From assembly GCA_964429795.1 (NCBI GenBank), contig CAYSCW010000017.1, forward strand, positions 1 through 64,000: 64,000 nucleotides of DNA, read 5' to 3'. Origin of the DNA: CAYSCW01 sp964429795. Lineage in GTDB: Bacteria > Acidobacteriota > Aminicenantia > Aminicenantales > Aminicenantaceae. Made by a program: the position numbers and the translations under genes. Shown piece after piece: positions 43,257-52,921 of this stretch; within the stretch, counting starts at the first letter, position 1, and every line of letters starts with the position of its first letter. The notes under the pieces were generated by a model. It ran no database searches, had not been told where the DNA came from, and worked only from the letters and a program-made list of their open reading frames with translations.

Positions 43257-46034
43257 ATGAAAAACTTGAAGATTCTATGCCTAAGCCTCTGTTTCTTGGT
43301 GGCTTTAGCCACTTTTCCCAACTTTGCTCAACAGAAAATCACCACTCCAGAGGAACAGTTTGGGTTTAACATCGGTGATGACTATCAGCTCGTGAATTAC
43401 ACCCAGCTGGTGGAGTATTGGAAGAAGCTGGAGCAGGAGTCAGGAAGAATGAAACTTGTTGAGATCGGCCGCACCGCAGAAGGACGGCCGATGATGATGG
43501 CCGTCATCACCTCACCTGAAAATCATGAGAATCTGCTCCGTTACAAGGATATTGCAAGACGGCTTGCCTTAGCCGAAGGGCTCATTGACGGCGAGGCCAG
43601 GAAGCTGGCGAGAGAGGGACGAGCTGTGGTCTGGATCGATGGAGGCCTCCATGCCACAGAAATCCTGGGCTCACAGCAGCTGATACAGCTTGTCTTTGAG
43701 ATGGCGAGCCAGAACGACAGGGAAACCCTGCGGATCCTGGATGATGTGATTCTTTTAGCTGTTTGCAGCAATCCTGACGGGCTGGAGCTGGTGGCTAACT
43801 GGTACACTAGGGAGCCTGACCTTAAAAAGCGCACGACCAGAGGGATTCCCCGCCTTTATCACAAATACATCGGACACGACAACAACCGTGATTTTTACAT
43901 GGTCACCCAGCCCGAGACAGAGGCCATAAGCCGTGTGTTTTATGATGAGTGGTTTCCCCAGATTATTTACAACCATCACCAGACAGGCCCTGCTGGTTGT
44001 GTTCTGTTTGCCCCGCCTTTTCGGCCGCATTTCAACTATAACTTCGATCCTCTGGTGGCTACGGAACTTGAGCTGGTGGGAGCAGCCATGCACACTAGAT
44101 TTGTGGCCGAAAACAGACCAGGAGCAACCATGCGCTCTGGAGCTGGATATTCTGTATGGTGGAATGGAGGGTTGAGAACCACAGGCTATTTCCACAACAT
44201 GGTGGGCATTCTGACAGAGACTATCGGGAATCCCACGCCCACCAAGATCCCTTTTCTTCCTCCAAAACAGCTTCCTCATAATGACCTTCCTTTTCCTGTT
44301 GCCCCCCAGGATTGGCATTTCCATCAATCAGTCGAATACTCTCTCACCGCTGACCGGGCGGTTTTGGATGTGGCTTCAAAGAACAGAGAGGATTTTCTCT
44401 ACAACATCTACAGGATGGGGAAGAACTCCATAGAGCGGGGAAGCCGAGACCATTGGACTATTCATCCGGACATGATTACCGCCGTGGAAGACCAGATCAA
44501 GCGTGATGGAGTTAAGCTGCAGGGGGTTGCTCGATTCGAGGGTTATCCCCTGAAATATTATGAAATGCTGCACGATCCTCAAAAGCGGGACCCACGGGGA
44601 TACATCATCCCTTCTGATCAGCACGATTTCTTGACGGCCACCAAGTTTGTCAACGCTCTTATCAAGAACGGAATTACGGTTCTTCGAGCCACCCAGCCCT
44701 TCGAGATTGAAGGGCACAGCTATCCTCCAGGCTCCTATGTGGTCAAGACAGCCCAGGCTTTTCGCCCCCATATCCTGGATATGTTCGAACCCCAGGATTA
44801 TCCTGATGACGTCCCCTGTCCCGGCGGTCCCCCCAACCCTCTCTATGATAACGCAGGCTGGACTCTGGCCTACCAGATGGGAGTCATGTTCGACCGGATC
44901 CTTGAAGGGTTTGAGGGGCCTTTCGAGCGGATTGAAGGTCTGGCCAAGCCTCCTGCCGGCAAGGTGGTTGAGAGAAGAGGAGCTCCAGGATATTTGCTCA
45001 GCCACAGGGAAAATGACACCTTTCTAGCCATCAACCGTCTCCTTAGCAAGGGAAAAGAGGTTTATTGGTTGAAAAAATCTTTCCAGATGGATGGAAAATT
45101 ATATCCTTCCGGCACAATTTACATTCCTCGAAAATCCGTCTCAATCGATGAGCTTAAAGAGATGGCAGAAGAGATCGGTCTGAATTTTGAAGCATCTATG
45201 ACAAAACCCGAAGGGGAAGCCTTCCGCTTGCGGCCGGTGAAAATAGGCTTGTGGGATCAGTATGGAGGATCCATGGCTTCGGGCTGGGTCCGCTGGCTGC
45301 TGGAAAAGTTTGAATTTCCTTTCGAGGTGGTCTTTCCCCAGGTGCTCGATGCTGGTAAGCTTTCGGAAAAATATGATGTTCTTATTTTTGTCAGCGGTGC
45401 TATTCCCCAGAGTGACGCTGAGCGACCCGATGGTTACCGTTTTTTTTATCAGCCTAAGCCGGAAGATGTGCCCTCTGAATACCGGCACTATTTAGGGAGG
45501 GTGACGGTTTCAAAAACTGTACCTCAATTGAAGAGTTTTCTCCAGCAGGGAGGAATCATTCTTGCCATCGGCAGCTCCACCTGCATAGGGTATCATCTGG
45601 ACCTTCCTATGGCTGATGCTCTTGTGGAGAGACAGAAGGACGGGACGGAAAAACCTTTGCCAAGGGAGAAATATTATGTTACCGGTTCTCTTCTTCGAGC
45701 GAAGGCGGACAATACTCACCCCTTAGCCTACGGCATGGCCGATGAAGTGGATGTCTTTTTCCGATTCAGTCCGGTCTTTCGCCTCCTGCCAGAAGCTTCC
45801 CTCCAGGGAGTCAAAACCGTGGCTTGGTTTGGTAAGGGAAGTCTCCTCCGCAGCGGCTGGGCCTGGGGAGAACATTATTTAAATGGCGGAGTATTGGTCA
45901 TAGAAGCCAGCGTGGGCAAAGGGAAGCTTTTCCTCTATGGACCGGAAATCACCTTCCGTGCCCAACCTCACGGCACCTTTAAATTTCTATTCAACGGTAT
46001 CTTTTATGGAGGGGCTGAACTCAGGGAGTTTTAA
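43257..46034 (+). CDS. M14-family zinc carboxypeptidase, exported
   Basis: About 925 residues from ATG 43257 (GGGAGG 6-7 nt upstream); the frame extends 27 nt further but overlaps the S9 gene. After a signal peptide (about 1-25) the peptidase domain shows H-x2-E as HATE (about 132-135), the second zinc His in YNHHQTG (about 239) and the catalytic Glu in LTETIG (about 321). A long C-terminal region of unknown fold follows, including a glutamine-amidotransferase-like part. It and the S9 enzyme probably form a peptide-degrading pair. The stop lies 4 nt from the convergent ROK gene. Confidence 0.88.
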   Translation: MKNLKILCLSLCFLVALATFPNFAQQKITTPEEQFGFNIGDDYQLVNYTQLVEYWKKLEQESGRMKLVEIGRTAEGRPMMMAVITSPENHENLLRYKDIARRLALAEGLIDGEARKLAREGRAVVWIDGGLHATEILGSQQLIQLVFEMASQNDRETLRILDDVILLAVCSNPDGLELVANWYTREPDLKKRTTRGIPRLYHKYIGHDNNRDFYMVTQPETEAISRVFYDEWFPQIIYNHHQTGPAGCVLFAPPFRPHFNYNFDPLVATELELVGAAMHTRFVAENRPGATMRSGAGYSVWWNGGLRTTGYFHNMVGILTETIGNPTPTKIPFLPPKQLPHNDLPFPVAPQDWHFHQSVEYSLTADRAVLDVASKNREDFLYNIYRMGKNSIERGSRDHWTIHPDMITAVEDQIKRDGVKLQGVARFEGYPLKYYEMLHDPQKRDPRGYIIPSDQHDFLTATKFVNALIKNGITVLRATQPFEIEGHSYPPGSYVVKTAQAFRPHILDMFEPQDYPDDVPCPGGPPNPLYDNAGWTLAYQMGVMFDRILEGFEGPFERIEGLAKPPAGKVVERRGAPGYLLSHRENDTFLAINRLLSKGKEVYWLKKSFQMDGKLYPSGTIYIPRKSVSIDELKEMAEEIGLNFEASMTKPEGEAFRLRPVKIGLWDQYGGSMASGWVRWLLEKFEFPFEVVFPQVLDAGKLSEKYDVLIFVSGAIPQSDAERPDGYRFFYQPKPEDVPSEYRHYLGRVTVSKTVPQLKSFLQQGGIILAIGSSTCIGYHLDLPMADALVERQKDGTEKPLPREKYYVTGSLLRAKADNTHPLAYGMADEVDVFFRFSPVFRLLPEASLQGVKTVAWFGKGSLLRSGWAWGEHYLNGGVLVIEASVGKGKLFLYGPEITFRAQPHGTFKFLFNGIFYGGAELREF

Positions 46035-46038
46035 AATA

Positions 46039-46959
46039 TCAGGCCCTACATTCTTTTAATTGGTCTTTTGCCCAGAGGGCGGCGCCGATAAAACCGGCAT
46101 CGTTGCTCAGGGCTGCTTTTTCGATTCGACAGCACGCAAAGGAGGCTGCGAAGGATCTTTTTCTTGCTTCTCTAAGTGCAGGGGGGAGAATGAATTCGGC
46201 GCCCTCTATCACGCCGCCGCCCAGGAGTATTTTTTCTGGATTGAGGAAATTGATGGCGATGGAAAGCCCAATTCCTAGATAGTAACCAGCTAAAGCATAG
46301 GCTTCGCGTGCTTCCGGGTCTCCTTTTTTCGCCCTTTGGAAGACATCCTCCGCATCGACTTCTTCTTCTGTTTTTTTGAGCTCTTTATAGGTTTTGACGA
46401 TCTTGGGAGCTGAGACCTCTGTTTCCAGACAGCCACGGCTTCCGCAGGGACATTTATCGCCTTGGAGATTCACCGTGGCATGACCCAGTTCTCCAGCAAA
46501 GCCGCGGAGTCCTCCCCAGAGTTTCCCATCGAGGATGATACCTGTGCCGATTCCTGTTCCGATGGTGAGAAGAAGCAGGCTTTGAACACCCTTGCCGGCA
46601 CCCAATTGATATTCGGCGAAGATGGCCAAATTGGCGTCGTTGTTCAGGAAGAAGGGGGCATCGATGGAGTGAGAGAGGGCAGGATGGAGATCGAAACAGT
46701 CGAGTTCTGGAAAATGGGGAGATTGGTAAATCTTTTTTTCTTGCCTATGGAAGATACCAGGAAATCCAAATCCGCAAGCAGCGATAGGCTCTTTGTGTTG
46801 TCTTTTAAGCTTTTCCCAGATTCTTTTTAAGTGGCGGATGAGTTCTTCAATCTTTGTGGGTGTTTCGATTTTATCCTTGAAGATGACTTTTCCCTTTTGG
46901 TTGATCACGCCGTGCTTGAGCTGGGTTCCTCCAAGGTCAAATCCAGCATAAAGGGACAT
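46039..46959 (-). CDS. ROK-family sugar kinase (glucokinase-like)
   Basis: 306 residues. The ATP loop GFDLGGTQLKHG (about 6-17), the sugar-site NNDANLA (about 107-113) and the zinc motif CPCGSRGCLE (about 165-174) are complete, as in ROK glucokinases. There is no helix-turn-helix, so it is an enzyme and not a NagC-type regulator. It is the third gene of a tatA-methyltransferase-ROK run, with an 8-nt gap to the methyltransferase. Confidence 0.9.
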   Translation of the reverse strand: MSLYAGFDLGGTQLKHGVINQKGKVIFKDKIETPTKIEELIRHLKRIWEKLKRQHKEPIAACGFGFPGIFHRQEKKIYQSPHFPELDCFDLHPALSHSIDAPFFLNNDANLAIFAEYQLGAGKGVQSLLLLTIGTGIGTGIILDGKLWGGLRGFAGELGHATVNLQGDKCPCGSRGCLETEVSAPKIVKTYKELKKTEEEVDAEDVFQRAKKGDPEAREAYALAGYYLGIGLSIAINFLNPEKILLGGGVIEGAEFILPPALREARKRSFAASFACCRIEKAALSNDAGFIGAALWAKDQLKECRA

Positions 46960-46967
46960 GCCTTTCC

Positions 46968-48065
46968 TTATGGTTTGAACCCAATAATGGCATAGTTGGC
47001 AGGGGCATAGAGAAGGATGTTTAGCTTGTCGATGTTCTGGTTGAGGATGGTCGTGAGGTCATTGCCTGCTGGAAGCTCTTGGAGCTTTTCCTTTTCCAGA
47101 GGCGAGGAATATTTGACTTCGATTCTTTCGAATCCAGCGCTTTCCATCAGGAATTTGAGAGTCTGAGGATGAAGGGGTTTTTGATGGGAAAGGTCAAGGA
47201 GATAGATTTGGACAAGGGAAAAGACAGAGGTGGGGTTGATGGTTTCAAGGATGAGGGGAGCGGAGGAGGCAAGCTTGAAATAGGCCAGTTCCACCATCCG
47301 GTTCAGGTACTGAGGGCGAAGATGCTCCACCACCTGGGAGGAGAAAAGGCCTCCGAGGGAGCCGTCTTCATGTTCGGTCAGTTTATCCAGGAGGTCGCCT
47401 CTCAGGCAGTTGAGACCTTTATCGCGGCAGATCTCTACCATCTCATCGTTGATATCGATGCCTTCCGCCTCTATCCCGTTTTCTTGAAGAAGCTCCAGGA
47501 ATTCACCGCGGCCGCAACCAAGGTCAAGGACCAGGCCATCCCTTTTGAAGTAAGGAAGGAAGCTGGCCTGTTGGCGTTTGACTTCTTCCTCATAGCCGCG
47601 GAAGCGGTTCTCAAAACCCGCATACCGCCAGTCTTCCAGAGGCTCCAAGAGTTCTTTCACTTGAGGGGGTGAAGGCATTTTCTTCTCCTCCAAAGTGGAC
47701 AGGAGTTGGTTCAATTTCTCCTTGAGATGGAAGAATTTTTTCATCAGAAGCTTGGCGTCTCCATATTCTGCCGCCAGCTTGTCAACCCGCCATTCCATGC
47801 TTTTGAAGATCATCCCCACGTGATTACTTCCCAAGGCATCCCACTCTCTGTCTTTGGCATCACTTAGAGCGGTTTGAAGCTCGATGAGTTCTATAAGGGA
47901 GAGGAGGAGCTTTTTTATCTCGATGAAATATTTTTCTATGTTGTCACGCAGCTCTTGGAGGGGGATGGTTTCTTGGGTCTTTTTTTTTAATTCCTGGAGC
48001 TTCCTTGAGAATTCATCTTCTTTTTGTTCTCGCTCATGGGCGAGCTTTTCGATGACTCTTCTCAT
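46968..48065 (-). CDS. SAM-dependent methyltransferase with coiled-coil N-terminus
   Basis: 365 residues. The first 150 are coiled-coil rich (EKLAHEREQKEDEFSRKLQ pattern). The Rossmann methyltransferase follows, with motif I as LDLGCGRGEFL (about 180-190), motif II as GIDINDEM, and an SQVVEHL segment. Methyltransferases with long coiled coils of this kind often modify polysaccharide chain ends, but this is inference. It overlaps tatA by 4 nt. Confidence 0.8.
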   Translation of the reverse strand: MRRVIEKLAHEREQKEDEFSRKLQELKKKTQETIPLQELRDNIEKYFIEIKKLLLSLIELIELQTALSDAKDREWDALGSNHVGMIFKSMEWRVDKLAAEYGDAKLLMKKFFHLKEKLNQLLSTLEEKKMPSPPQVKELLEPLEDWRYAGFENRFRGYEEEVKRQQASFLPYFKRDGLVLDLGCGRGEFLELLQENGIEAEGIDINDEMVEICRDKGLNCLRGDLLDKLTEHEDGSLGGLFSSQVVEHLRPQYLNRMVELAYFKLASSAPLILETINPTSVFSLVQIYLLDLSHQKPLHPQTLKFLMESAGFERIEVKYSSPLEKEKLQELPAGNDLTTILNQNIDKLNILLYAPANYAIIGFKP

Positions 48066-48265
48066 TCTTTCTTGGCGGGAGGCTCTGACTTATCCGGAGG
48101 AGTTTCGTTTTCTTTATCTTTTGAGCTTATGGATCTTCGGAAGTTCTTGATTCCTTCTCCGAGGGATTTTCCCAATTCCGGAAGTTTGCGAGCACCAAAA
48201 ATGATGACGATGATGAGCACGATGAGAAGAAGCTCTGTAGGACCGACAGGGCCAAATAAAAACAT
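48062..48265 (-). CDS. tatA: Twin-arginine translocase subunit TatA/TatE-type
   Basis: 67 residues. A short hydrophobic helix (about 9-25) is followed by the FGARKLPELGKSLGEGIKNFR amphipathic helix (about 24-44), the TatA hallmark, then a charged tail. TatA forms the pore for folded proteins. No TatC lies in this window. GGAGG is well placed before the start, and a promoter is likely at 48284-48313. It leads the methyltransferase and ROK genes. Confidence 0.9.
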   Translation of the reverse strand: MFLFGPVGPTELLLIVLIIVIIFGARKLPELGKSLGEGIKNFRRSISSKDKENETPPDKSEPPAKKE

Positions 48266-48283
48266 TGAAACCTCCTATGAGGA

Positions 48284-48313
48284 ATTATTCTCGAATGATT
48301 TTTCCTCTAACAA
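48284..48313 (-). promoter_or_regulatory. Probable promoter of the tatA operon
   Basis: On the minus strand TTGTTA (complement of 48308-48313) and AATAAT (complement of 48284-48289) are 18 bp apart. The tatA start lies about 20 nt downstream with a GGAGG site. Confidence 0.45.
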
Positions 48314-48347
48314 AATTACTTGACTCCTTCCTAAAAGTCAAGCATCG

Positions 48348-49442
48348 GGGTCAGACCTTTCTAACTTTCCTGATTTGATTGATATATTGGGATTTGTCAT
48401 TATTCATTGATTCGATCGTCTTAATAGATCGTCTTAATAATTGGAGATGGCAAGAAAAAGAAGGATCGAATTTCCTGGTGCTTTATATCATGTGATTGCG
48501 CGAGGTAACAATAGGCAAATGACTTTCAAGGATGACCAAGACTATAAAATCTACATCGATCGTTTGAAAAAATATCAGCAGCGTTATAATTTCGTTCTTT
48601 ATGCCTATACTCTGATGCCTAATCATGTACATATGGTAATAGAGACAGACATTATTCCTCTGTCAAAAATCATGCAAGGCATTCAGCAGAGTTACACTTT
48701 TTATTTCCATAACAAGTATAAAACTGTAGGTCATCTTTTTCAGGGTAGGTACAAAGCTATTCTAATCCAGAGAGAAGTCTATCTTCAGGAATTAGTAAGA
48801 TATATTCATCTCAATCCATTCAGAGCCTCTTTGGTTGAAAATCCAGATGATTATCCTTGGAGCAGCCATCAGGTTTACATTGGAAAGATCAATCAGTCTT
48901 TCGTGAGAGATGATTTAATATTTCAAATGCTATCTTCGGATATAACTAAAGCACAAAAATTGTATCGGCAGCTTATTGTGGATGGTTTGAACAAAAGTCA
49001 TCTGAGGAAATTTCACGAGGATATTGATACTTGCTTTTTGGGGAGTTCAGAATTTATTGAAGAATGCAAAAGAAAGGCAAAGGAGAATATAGATCCTGAT
49101 GCTGAAAAAGATGAGAAGAATTTAAAATTATTATATGATCAGATGCCTATTAATAAAATGTCTTTAGACACTTTAGTGACGGCTGTTTCAGAAGCAACAG
49201 GAATTCCGACTGAATGCATTTTAGGCAGAAGCAAAGCAGCAAGAGTATCTTATGTTCGTTCTTTGTTTGTTTATATGGCTACGCGATATGCAGGAATAAG
49301 CAATAAATCATTAGCTCTATTTTTGGCGAAAGAAGACTCAAGCGTATCCAACATGACCCGCAGATTTGAAGAGAAAATTGTTAAAAACCCATCATTTTTT
49401 GGAGAATTTGATAAAATTAGAAAAGTTATGAAGGTCTGACCC
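48348..49442 (+). mobile_element. RAYT transposon-like element with imperfect inverted ends
   Basis: GGGTCAGACCTT opens the left arm (48348-48376), and its inverted counterpart closes the right arm (49414-49442); 25 of 29 positions pair. The right arm covers the last codons and stop of the transposase gene and ends 2 nt before the lepA start. This bounded unit carries one Y1 transposase. A similar GGGGTCAGGC end marks the small palindrome at 21461-21540. Confidence 0.75.
48447..49439 (+). CDS. RAYT-type Y1 transposase with C-terminal DnaA-like domain
   Basis: About 330 residues from ATG 48447. The N-terminal Y1_Tnp domain has the RRIEFPGALYHVIARGNNRQ start pattern, the LMPNHVHMVIET metal motif (H-x-H, about 60-71) and the catalytic Tyr region near YLQELVRYIHLNP (about 110-122). 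This is the REP-associated tyrosine transposase pattern. The extra C-terminal part (about 240-325) resembles a DnaA-type helix-turn-helix (ATGIPTECILGRS). It probably cuts single-stranded DNA at palindromic REP ends. Confidence 0.88.
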   Translation: MARKRRIEFPGALYHVIARGNNRQMTFKDDQDYKIYIDRLKKYQQRYNFVLYAYTLMPNHVHMVIETDIIPLSKIMQGIQQSYTFYFHNKYKTVGHLFQGRYKAILIQREVYLQELVRYIHLNPFRASLVENPDDYPWSSHQVYIGKINQSFVRDDLIFQMLSSDITKAQKLYRQLIVDGLNKSHLRKFHEDIDTCFLGSSEFIEECKRKAKENIDPDAEKDEKNLKLLYDQMPINKMSLDTLVTAVSEATGIPTECILGRSKAARVSYVRSLFVYMATRYAGISNKSLALFLAKEDSSVSNMTRRFEEKIVKNPSFFGEFDKIRKVMKV

Positions 49443-49444
49443 TA

Positions 49445-51232
49445 ATGCGGATAAGGAATTTTTCGATTATCGCCCATATCGACCATGGAAAGTCCACTCT
49501 GGCTGACCGCCTGATCGAAAAAACTGGCGCCCTTCCACCCCGTGAATTCAGAGAGCAAGTCCTGGATACCATGGACCTGGAGAGGGAGAAAGGAATCACT
49601 ATCAAAGCCCAGACAGCACGCCTTCTCTACAAGACAGAAGAGCCAGAACCTTACATCCTCAATCTCATAGACACCCCTGGCCATGTGGACTTTTCCTACG
49701 AGGTGTCAAGAAGCTTGGCCGCTTGCGAAGGCGCTCTCCTTCTTATCGATGCCTCCCAAGGAGTGGAAGCTCAGACCTTGGCCAATACTTATCTGGCTCT
49801 CCAGAATGACCTGATGCTCATTCCGGTGATCAACAAGATCGATCTCTCCCAAGCCAATCCTGAGCTTGTCCTGGAACAACTGGAAAGCATTCTCGGTTTC
49901 AAACGGGAAGAAGTGCTCCTTGTTAGTGCAAAAAAAGGGACAGGCGTCGATAAAGTTTTCTCAAGCATCATAGAGCGCGTACCTTCGCCAAAAGGCGATC
50001 CTCACTCTCCCCTTAAAGCCTTGATTTTCGACTCCTGGTTTGATTCCTATCGGGGAGTAGTCATCCTGTTGAGGGTCTTTGATGGAGGCTTCAGCAGCGG
50101 AGAAGAGATTGAGCTTATGTCCAATGGCGCCCTTTATGATGTGGAAGAGCTCGGTTACCTAACTCCCAAACCTCAGAAGGTCAACCAGCTTACCGCCGGA
50201 GAGGTGGGGTACATGATAGCTGGAATCAAAGACCTTAGCCATGCCAGAATCGGTGACACCATCACCTTGAAAAAAAGACGCACCGCCCAGCCTCTTCCCG
50301 GGTTTAAGGAAGCCAAACCCATGGTTTTCTGCGGGATGTTTCCTGCTGGAGGAAGCAGCGTGGAAGATCTCAGGAAGGCCCTCCAGAAGCTGCGACTCAA
50401 TGATTCTTCCTTTCAGTATGAGCCTGAGAACTCTCCAGCTCTTGGCCTTGGTTTTCGTTGCGGTTTTTTAGGATTGCTTCACAGGGAAATCATCCAAGAG
50501 AGGCTTGAGCGGGAATTCAATCTCAATCTCATCACCACTGCCCCCAGCGTTAGCTATAGAGTGACAGGGATGGATGGTCAAGCGATGGAAATCCGCAATC
50601 CATCTGAGGTTCCCCCACCCCATCAGATCGCAAAAATCGAAGAACCCATGATCGAAGCTCTCATCCTGACCCCCGAAAAATATCTTGGAGCCGTGCTTAA
50701 ACTCCTCGAGAATCGCCGGGGAGAACAGAAGAATATGGAATTCATCAGCGCCCAGAGGATTTTCCTTACTTACCTTCTTCCTCTCAATGAGGTTGTTTTT
50801 GATTTTTACAATCAGTTGAAATCTGTCTCCCAGGGTTATGCCTCCATGGATTATGAGTTTGCTGGATACAGGGAGGCTCCGCTGCAAAGGCTGGATATCC
50901 TCATCAACCGTGAGCCAGTGGATGCCCTCTCTCTTATTGTCCATCAGGAAAAGGCCTACACCATAGGGAGAAAGTTGGTGGCGAAAATGCGCGAGCTCAT
51001 TCCCCGCCAGCAATTCGAGGTATTTCTTCAAGCCGCAATCGGCAAAAGGGTGATCGCCCGCGAAGCCATCAAGCCCTACCGGAAGGATGTCCTGGCCAAA
51101 CTCTACGGTGGAGATTATACCCGCAAGATGAAGCTTCTGGAGAAGCAGAAGAAGGGCAAAAGAAGAATGCGCAAAATCGGTCAGGTGGAGGTTCCCCAGG
51201 AGGCCTTTCTCGCCCTCCTGCAGATAAAATAA
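49445..51232 (+). CDS. lepA: Elongation factor 4 (LepA)
   Basis: 595 residues, full length. The G domain carries AHIDHGKST (about 10-18), DTPGH and NKID motifs; the C-terminal RKMKLLEKQKKGKRRM tail is diagnostic of LepA. It helps ribosomes during stress. The start ATG lies 2 nt after the end of the transposase element, and the only upstream Shine-Dalgarno-like GAAGG (49430-49434) is inside that element's arm. So the element may supply the ribosome binding site. Confidence 0.96.
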   Translation: MRIRNFSIIAHIDHGKSTLADRLIEKTGALPPREFREQVLDTMDLEREKGITIKAQTARLLYKTEEPEPYILNLIDTPGHVDFSYEVSRSLAACEGALLLIDASQGVEAQTLANTYLALQNDLMLIPVINKIDLSQANPELVLEQLESILGFKREEVLLVSAKKGTGVDKVFSSIIERVPSPKGDPHSPLKALIFDSWFDSYRGVVILLRVFDGGFSSGEEIELMSNGALYDVEELGYLTPKPQKVNQLTAGEVGYMIAGIKDLSHARIGDTITLKKRRTAQPLPGFKEAKPMVFCGMFPAGGSSVEDLRKALQKLRLNDSSFQYEPENSPALGLGFRCGFLGLLHREIIQERLEREFNLNLITTAPSVSYRVTGMDGQAMEIRNPSEVPPPHQIAKIEEPMIEALILTPEKYLGAVLKLLENRRGEQKNMEFISAQRIFLTYLLPLNEVVFDFYNQLKSVSQGYASMDYEFAGYREAPLQRLDILINREPVDALSLIVHQEKAYTIGRKLVAKMRELIPRQQFEVFLQAAIGKRVIAREAIKPYRKDVLAKLYGGDYTRKMKLLEKQKKGKRRMRKIGQVEVPQEAFLALLQIK

Positions 51233-51308
51233 AAACCAGATCATTTCTCCTTTCCCCTCTAGAAAGCCTCTTCAAAGCCATGATAATTATAAATGCACAT
51301 TTTGATAG

Positions 51309-51424
51309 ACAGGGGTAAGGGTGGGGGTGAGAAAGCCCCTGTGAGGGCTGAGCGGGCATGGTTTCTCTCCCTACATTCCTCGCTGGGGAAAATCAGCGTG
51401 CTGACGACTCCCACCCTTACCCCT
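51309..51424 (-). repeat. Dispersed palindromic element, copy 3 (inverted)
   Basis: CAGGGGTAAGGGTGGG (51309-51324) pairs perfectly with the end at 51409-51424, a 16-bp terminal inverted repeat. Its core (51349-51393), read on the minus strand, matches 37019-37062 at about 41 of 45 positions. The terminal repeats differ from copy 2 except for a CAGG..TAAG start. The rest of 51233-51487 holds no gene. Confidence 0.7.
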
Positions 51425-51487
51425 GCTATGGAGAAGGAGATACTTTCCCCTTTACTCTTGTTTGATTTGAATTTATATTAAAGAGAA

Positions 51488-52066
51488 ATGGAATCACCCT
51501 CCCTCGATAAAATTGTAGATAAGGGGATCAGTTTTCTGTCTGAATTTTTTCCCAAAAGCACCTCTCTCTATTTCCCGCTCCTTTCAGCCGCCCTTGTTTG
51601 GGCCATAAAAAGGAGCAAAGAATGGAAGGAGAAAATCCTTTCCTGGAAAGTCTGGGCTGAGCCTGAACCCATCCAGACCAAGCCTGATGAATTCATCCTC
51701 GAGTTCTTCAGACGACATCCTGGCTTAAGTCAGTCCTATCAAGCTGAAATACAGAAAAATGAAATCGAACCGCTGAGAAAGGCCTTTTCATCTCTTTATC
51801 CCATCTTGGCCCTGGAGGACCCTTTTCTTGAGGCACTTTTTGCTCAGGAATTGAACTCCGGACAATACAGAAAGATTGTCAAAGAATTCAAGAACAGAGT
51901 GAAAAAGGCAAAAGAAGATATCGAATCAGTTGAAGAGAACCGTCTTTTAGAGGGCCTCAAAGCAGTCGCTGATGAAGCCATCGGCCTGCATCTTGAACTC
52001 CTCTCCCAGGCTAAACTGCGCAAAACCATCGCCGACCTTGTTAAGAAAAGCTTAAAGAGAGAATAG
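51488..52066 (+). CDS. Hypothetical helical membrane-associated protein
   Basis: 192 residues. A possible membrane segment (about 28-42, FPLLSAALVWAIKR) precedes a basic, then helical and coiled-coil-prone part (about 60-192). No family is recognised. Its stop abuts the next start (ATG 52067), so it is coupled to the lipoprotein, mtnA and tsaD genes. No promoter is clear. Confidence 0.6.
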   Translation: MESPSLDKIVDKGISFLSEFFPKSTSLYFPLLSAALVWAIKRSKEWKEKILSWKVWAEPEPIQTKPDEFILEFFRRHPGLSQSYQAEIQKNEIEPLRKAFSSLYPILALEDPFLEALFAQELNSGQYRKIVKEFKNRVKKAKEDIESVEENRLLEGLKAVADEAIGLHLELLSQAKLRKTIADLVKKSLKRE

Positions 52067-52918
52067 ATGATGAGCAACAGTATCTTTTCGAAGAGAAGAA
52101 TACTCACCCTTCTCTTTCTCCTTTTCTTCCTGTTCTCAATTTATTCCTGTGTTTCCCATCTCAAAGAGGCCAAATTCTATTATGACCAAGGCCAAAGGTT
52201 TTCCCGTTCTTTAGAGCAGGGGAAAGCGGTGGCCTCTTTCAAAAGAGCACTCAAAGAGGCCGAGCTTGAGACAGAAAAGCGTCCTTCAGCCCAAGCCTAT
52301 ATGTTGAAGGGGCTGGCGGAATTGGAGCTTAAGCTGTGGAGTGAGGCAGGAGAGAGTTTTCGCCAGGCTTTTTCCTGTGGTTTTGACAAGGGAGAGGAAT
52401 GGGCCAAGCAGGTCTCACTCTTGGGACTCGCTTCATCGTTGGATGAGATGGGCCTCAAGGAGGCAGCTTTCAAGATTTATGCCCATCTCATGGAGAGATC
52501 CAAGCTTGACCAGATTCTCCTTTTGGCCTCACAGAAATACACGGAGATGGCACTGGAGAAGACTTCCCAGAAGAGCGAGCAAGTGAAGAAAAAGGAGCTA
52601 TCCTCTCTGCTTAAGAGCATCCAGAAGCTTTCCCAAAAAGATATGAGCAACGGTTTTTATCACTACCTCCAGTCCCAGATTCACAGCCATCTTCTTGAAT
52701 ATGAACAAAGTTTTGAAGAAGCTGTGATGGCCAAAGAGCTCTCTCTTCCCTCAGAGAGGATTACTCGCGACAACGACCTTCAGATTGTTTTCTGTTACCA
52801 AAAGCTGAAGGAGAAATTATCCCCTAGGCAGTGGGAGAAATTCTTCTCTTCTTATCTGCAATGGATCAAGAGGTGGCAATGGCAGGACCCTGAAACCCCT
52901 GAATGGAAAAAGAGGTGA
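52067..52918 (+). CDS. TPR-like lipoprotein
   Basis: 283 residues. A basic start and hydrophobic core end in SIYSC, a lipobox (Cys about 27). The mature part shows TPR-like helix pairs, for example SFKRALKEAELETEK and EAGESFRQAFSCGFDKG. It should be anchored in a membrane facing the periplasm. The next gene (mtnA) starts 3 nt after its stop. A specific function cannot be assigned. Confidence 0.7.
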   Translation: MMSNSIFSKRRILTLLFLLFFLFSIYSCVSHLKEAKFYYDQGQRFSRSLEQGKAVASFKRALKEAELETEKRPSAQAYMLKGLAELELKLWSEAGESFRQAFSCGFDKGEEWAKQVSLLGLASSLDEMGLKEAAFKIYAHLMERSKLDQILLLASQKYTEMALEKTSQKSEQVKKKELSSLLKSIQKLSQKDMSNGFYHYLQSQIHSHLLEYEQSFEEAVMAKELSLPSERITRDNDLQIVFCYQKLKEKLSPRQWEKFFSSYLQWIKRWQWQDPETPEWKKR

Positions 52919-52921
52919 AGA

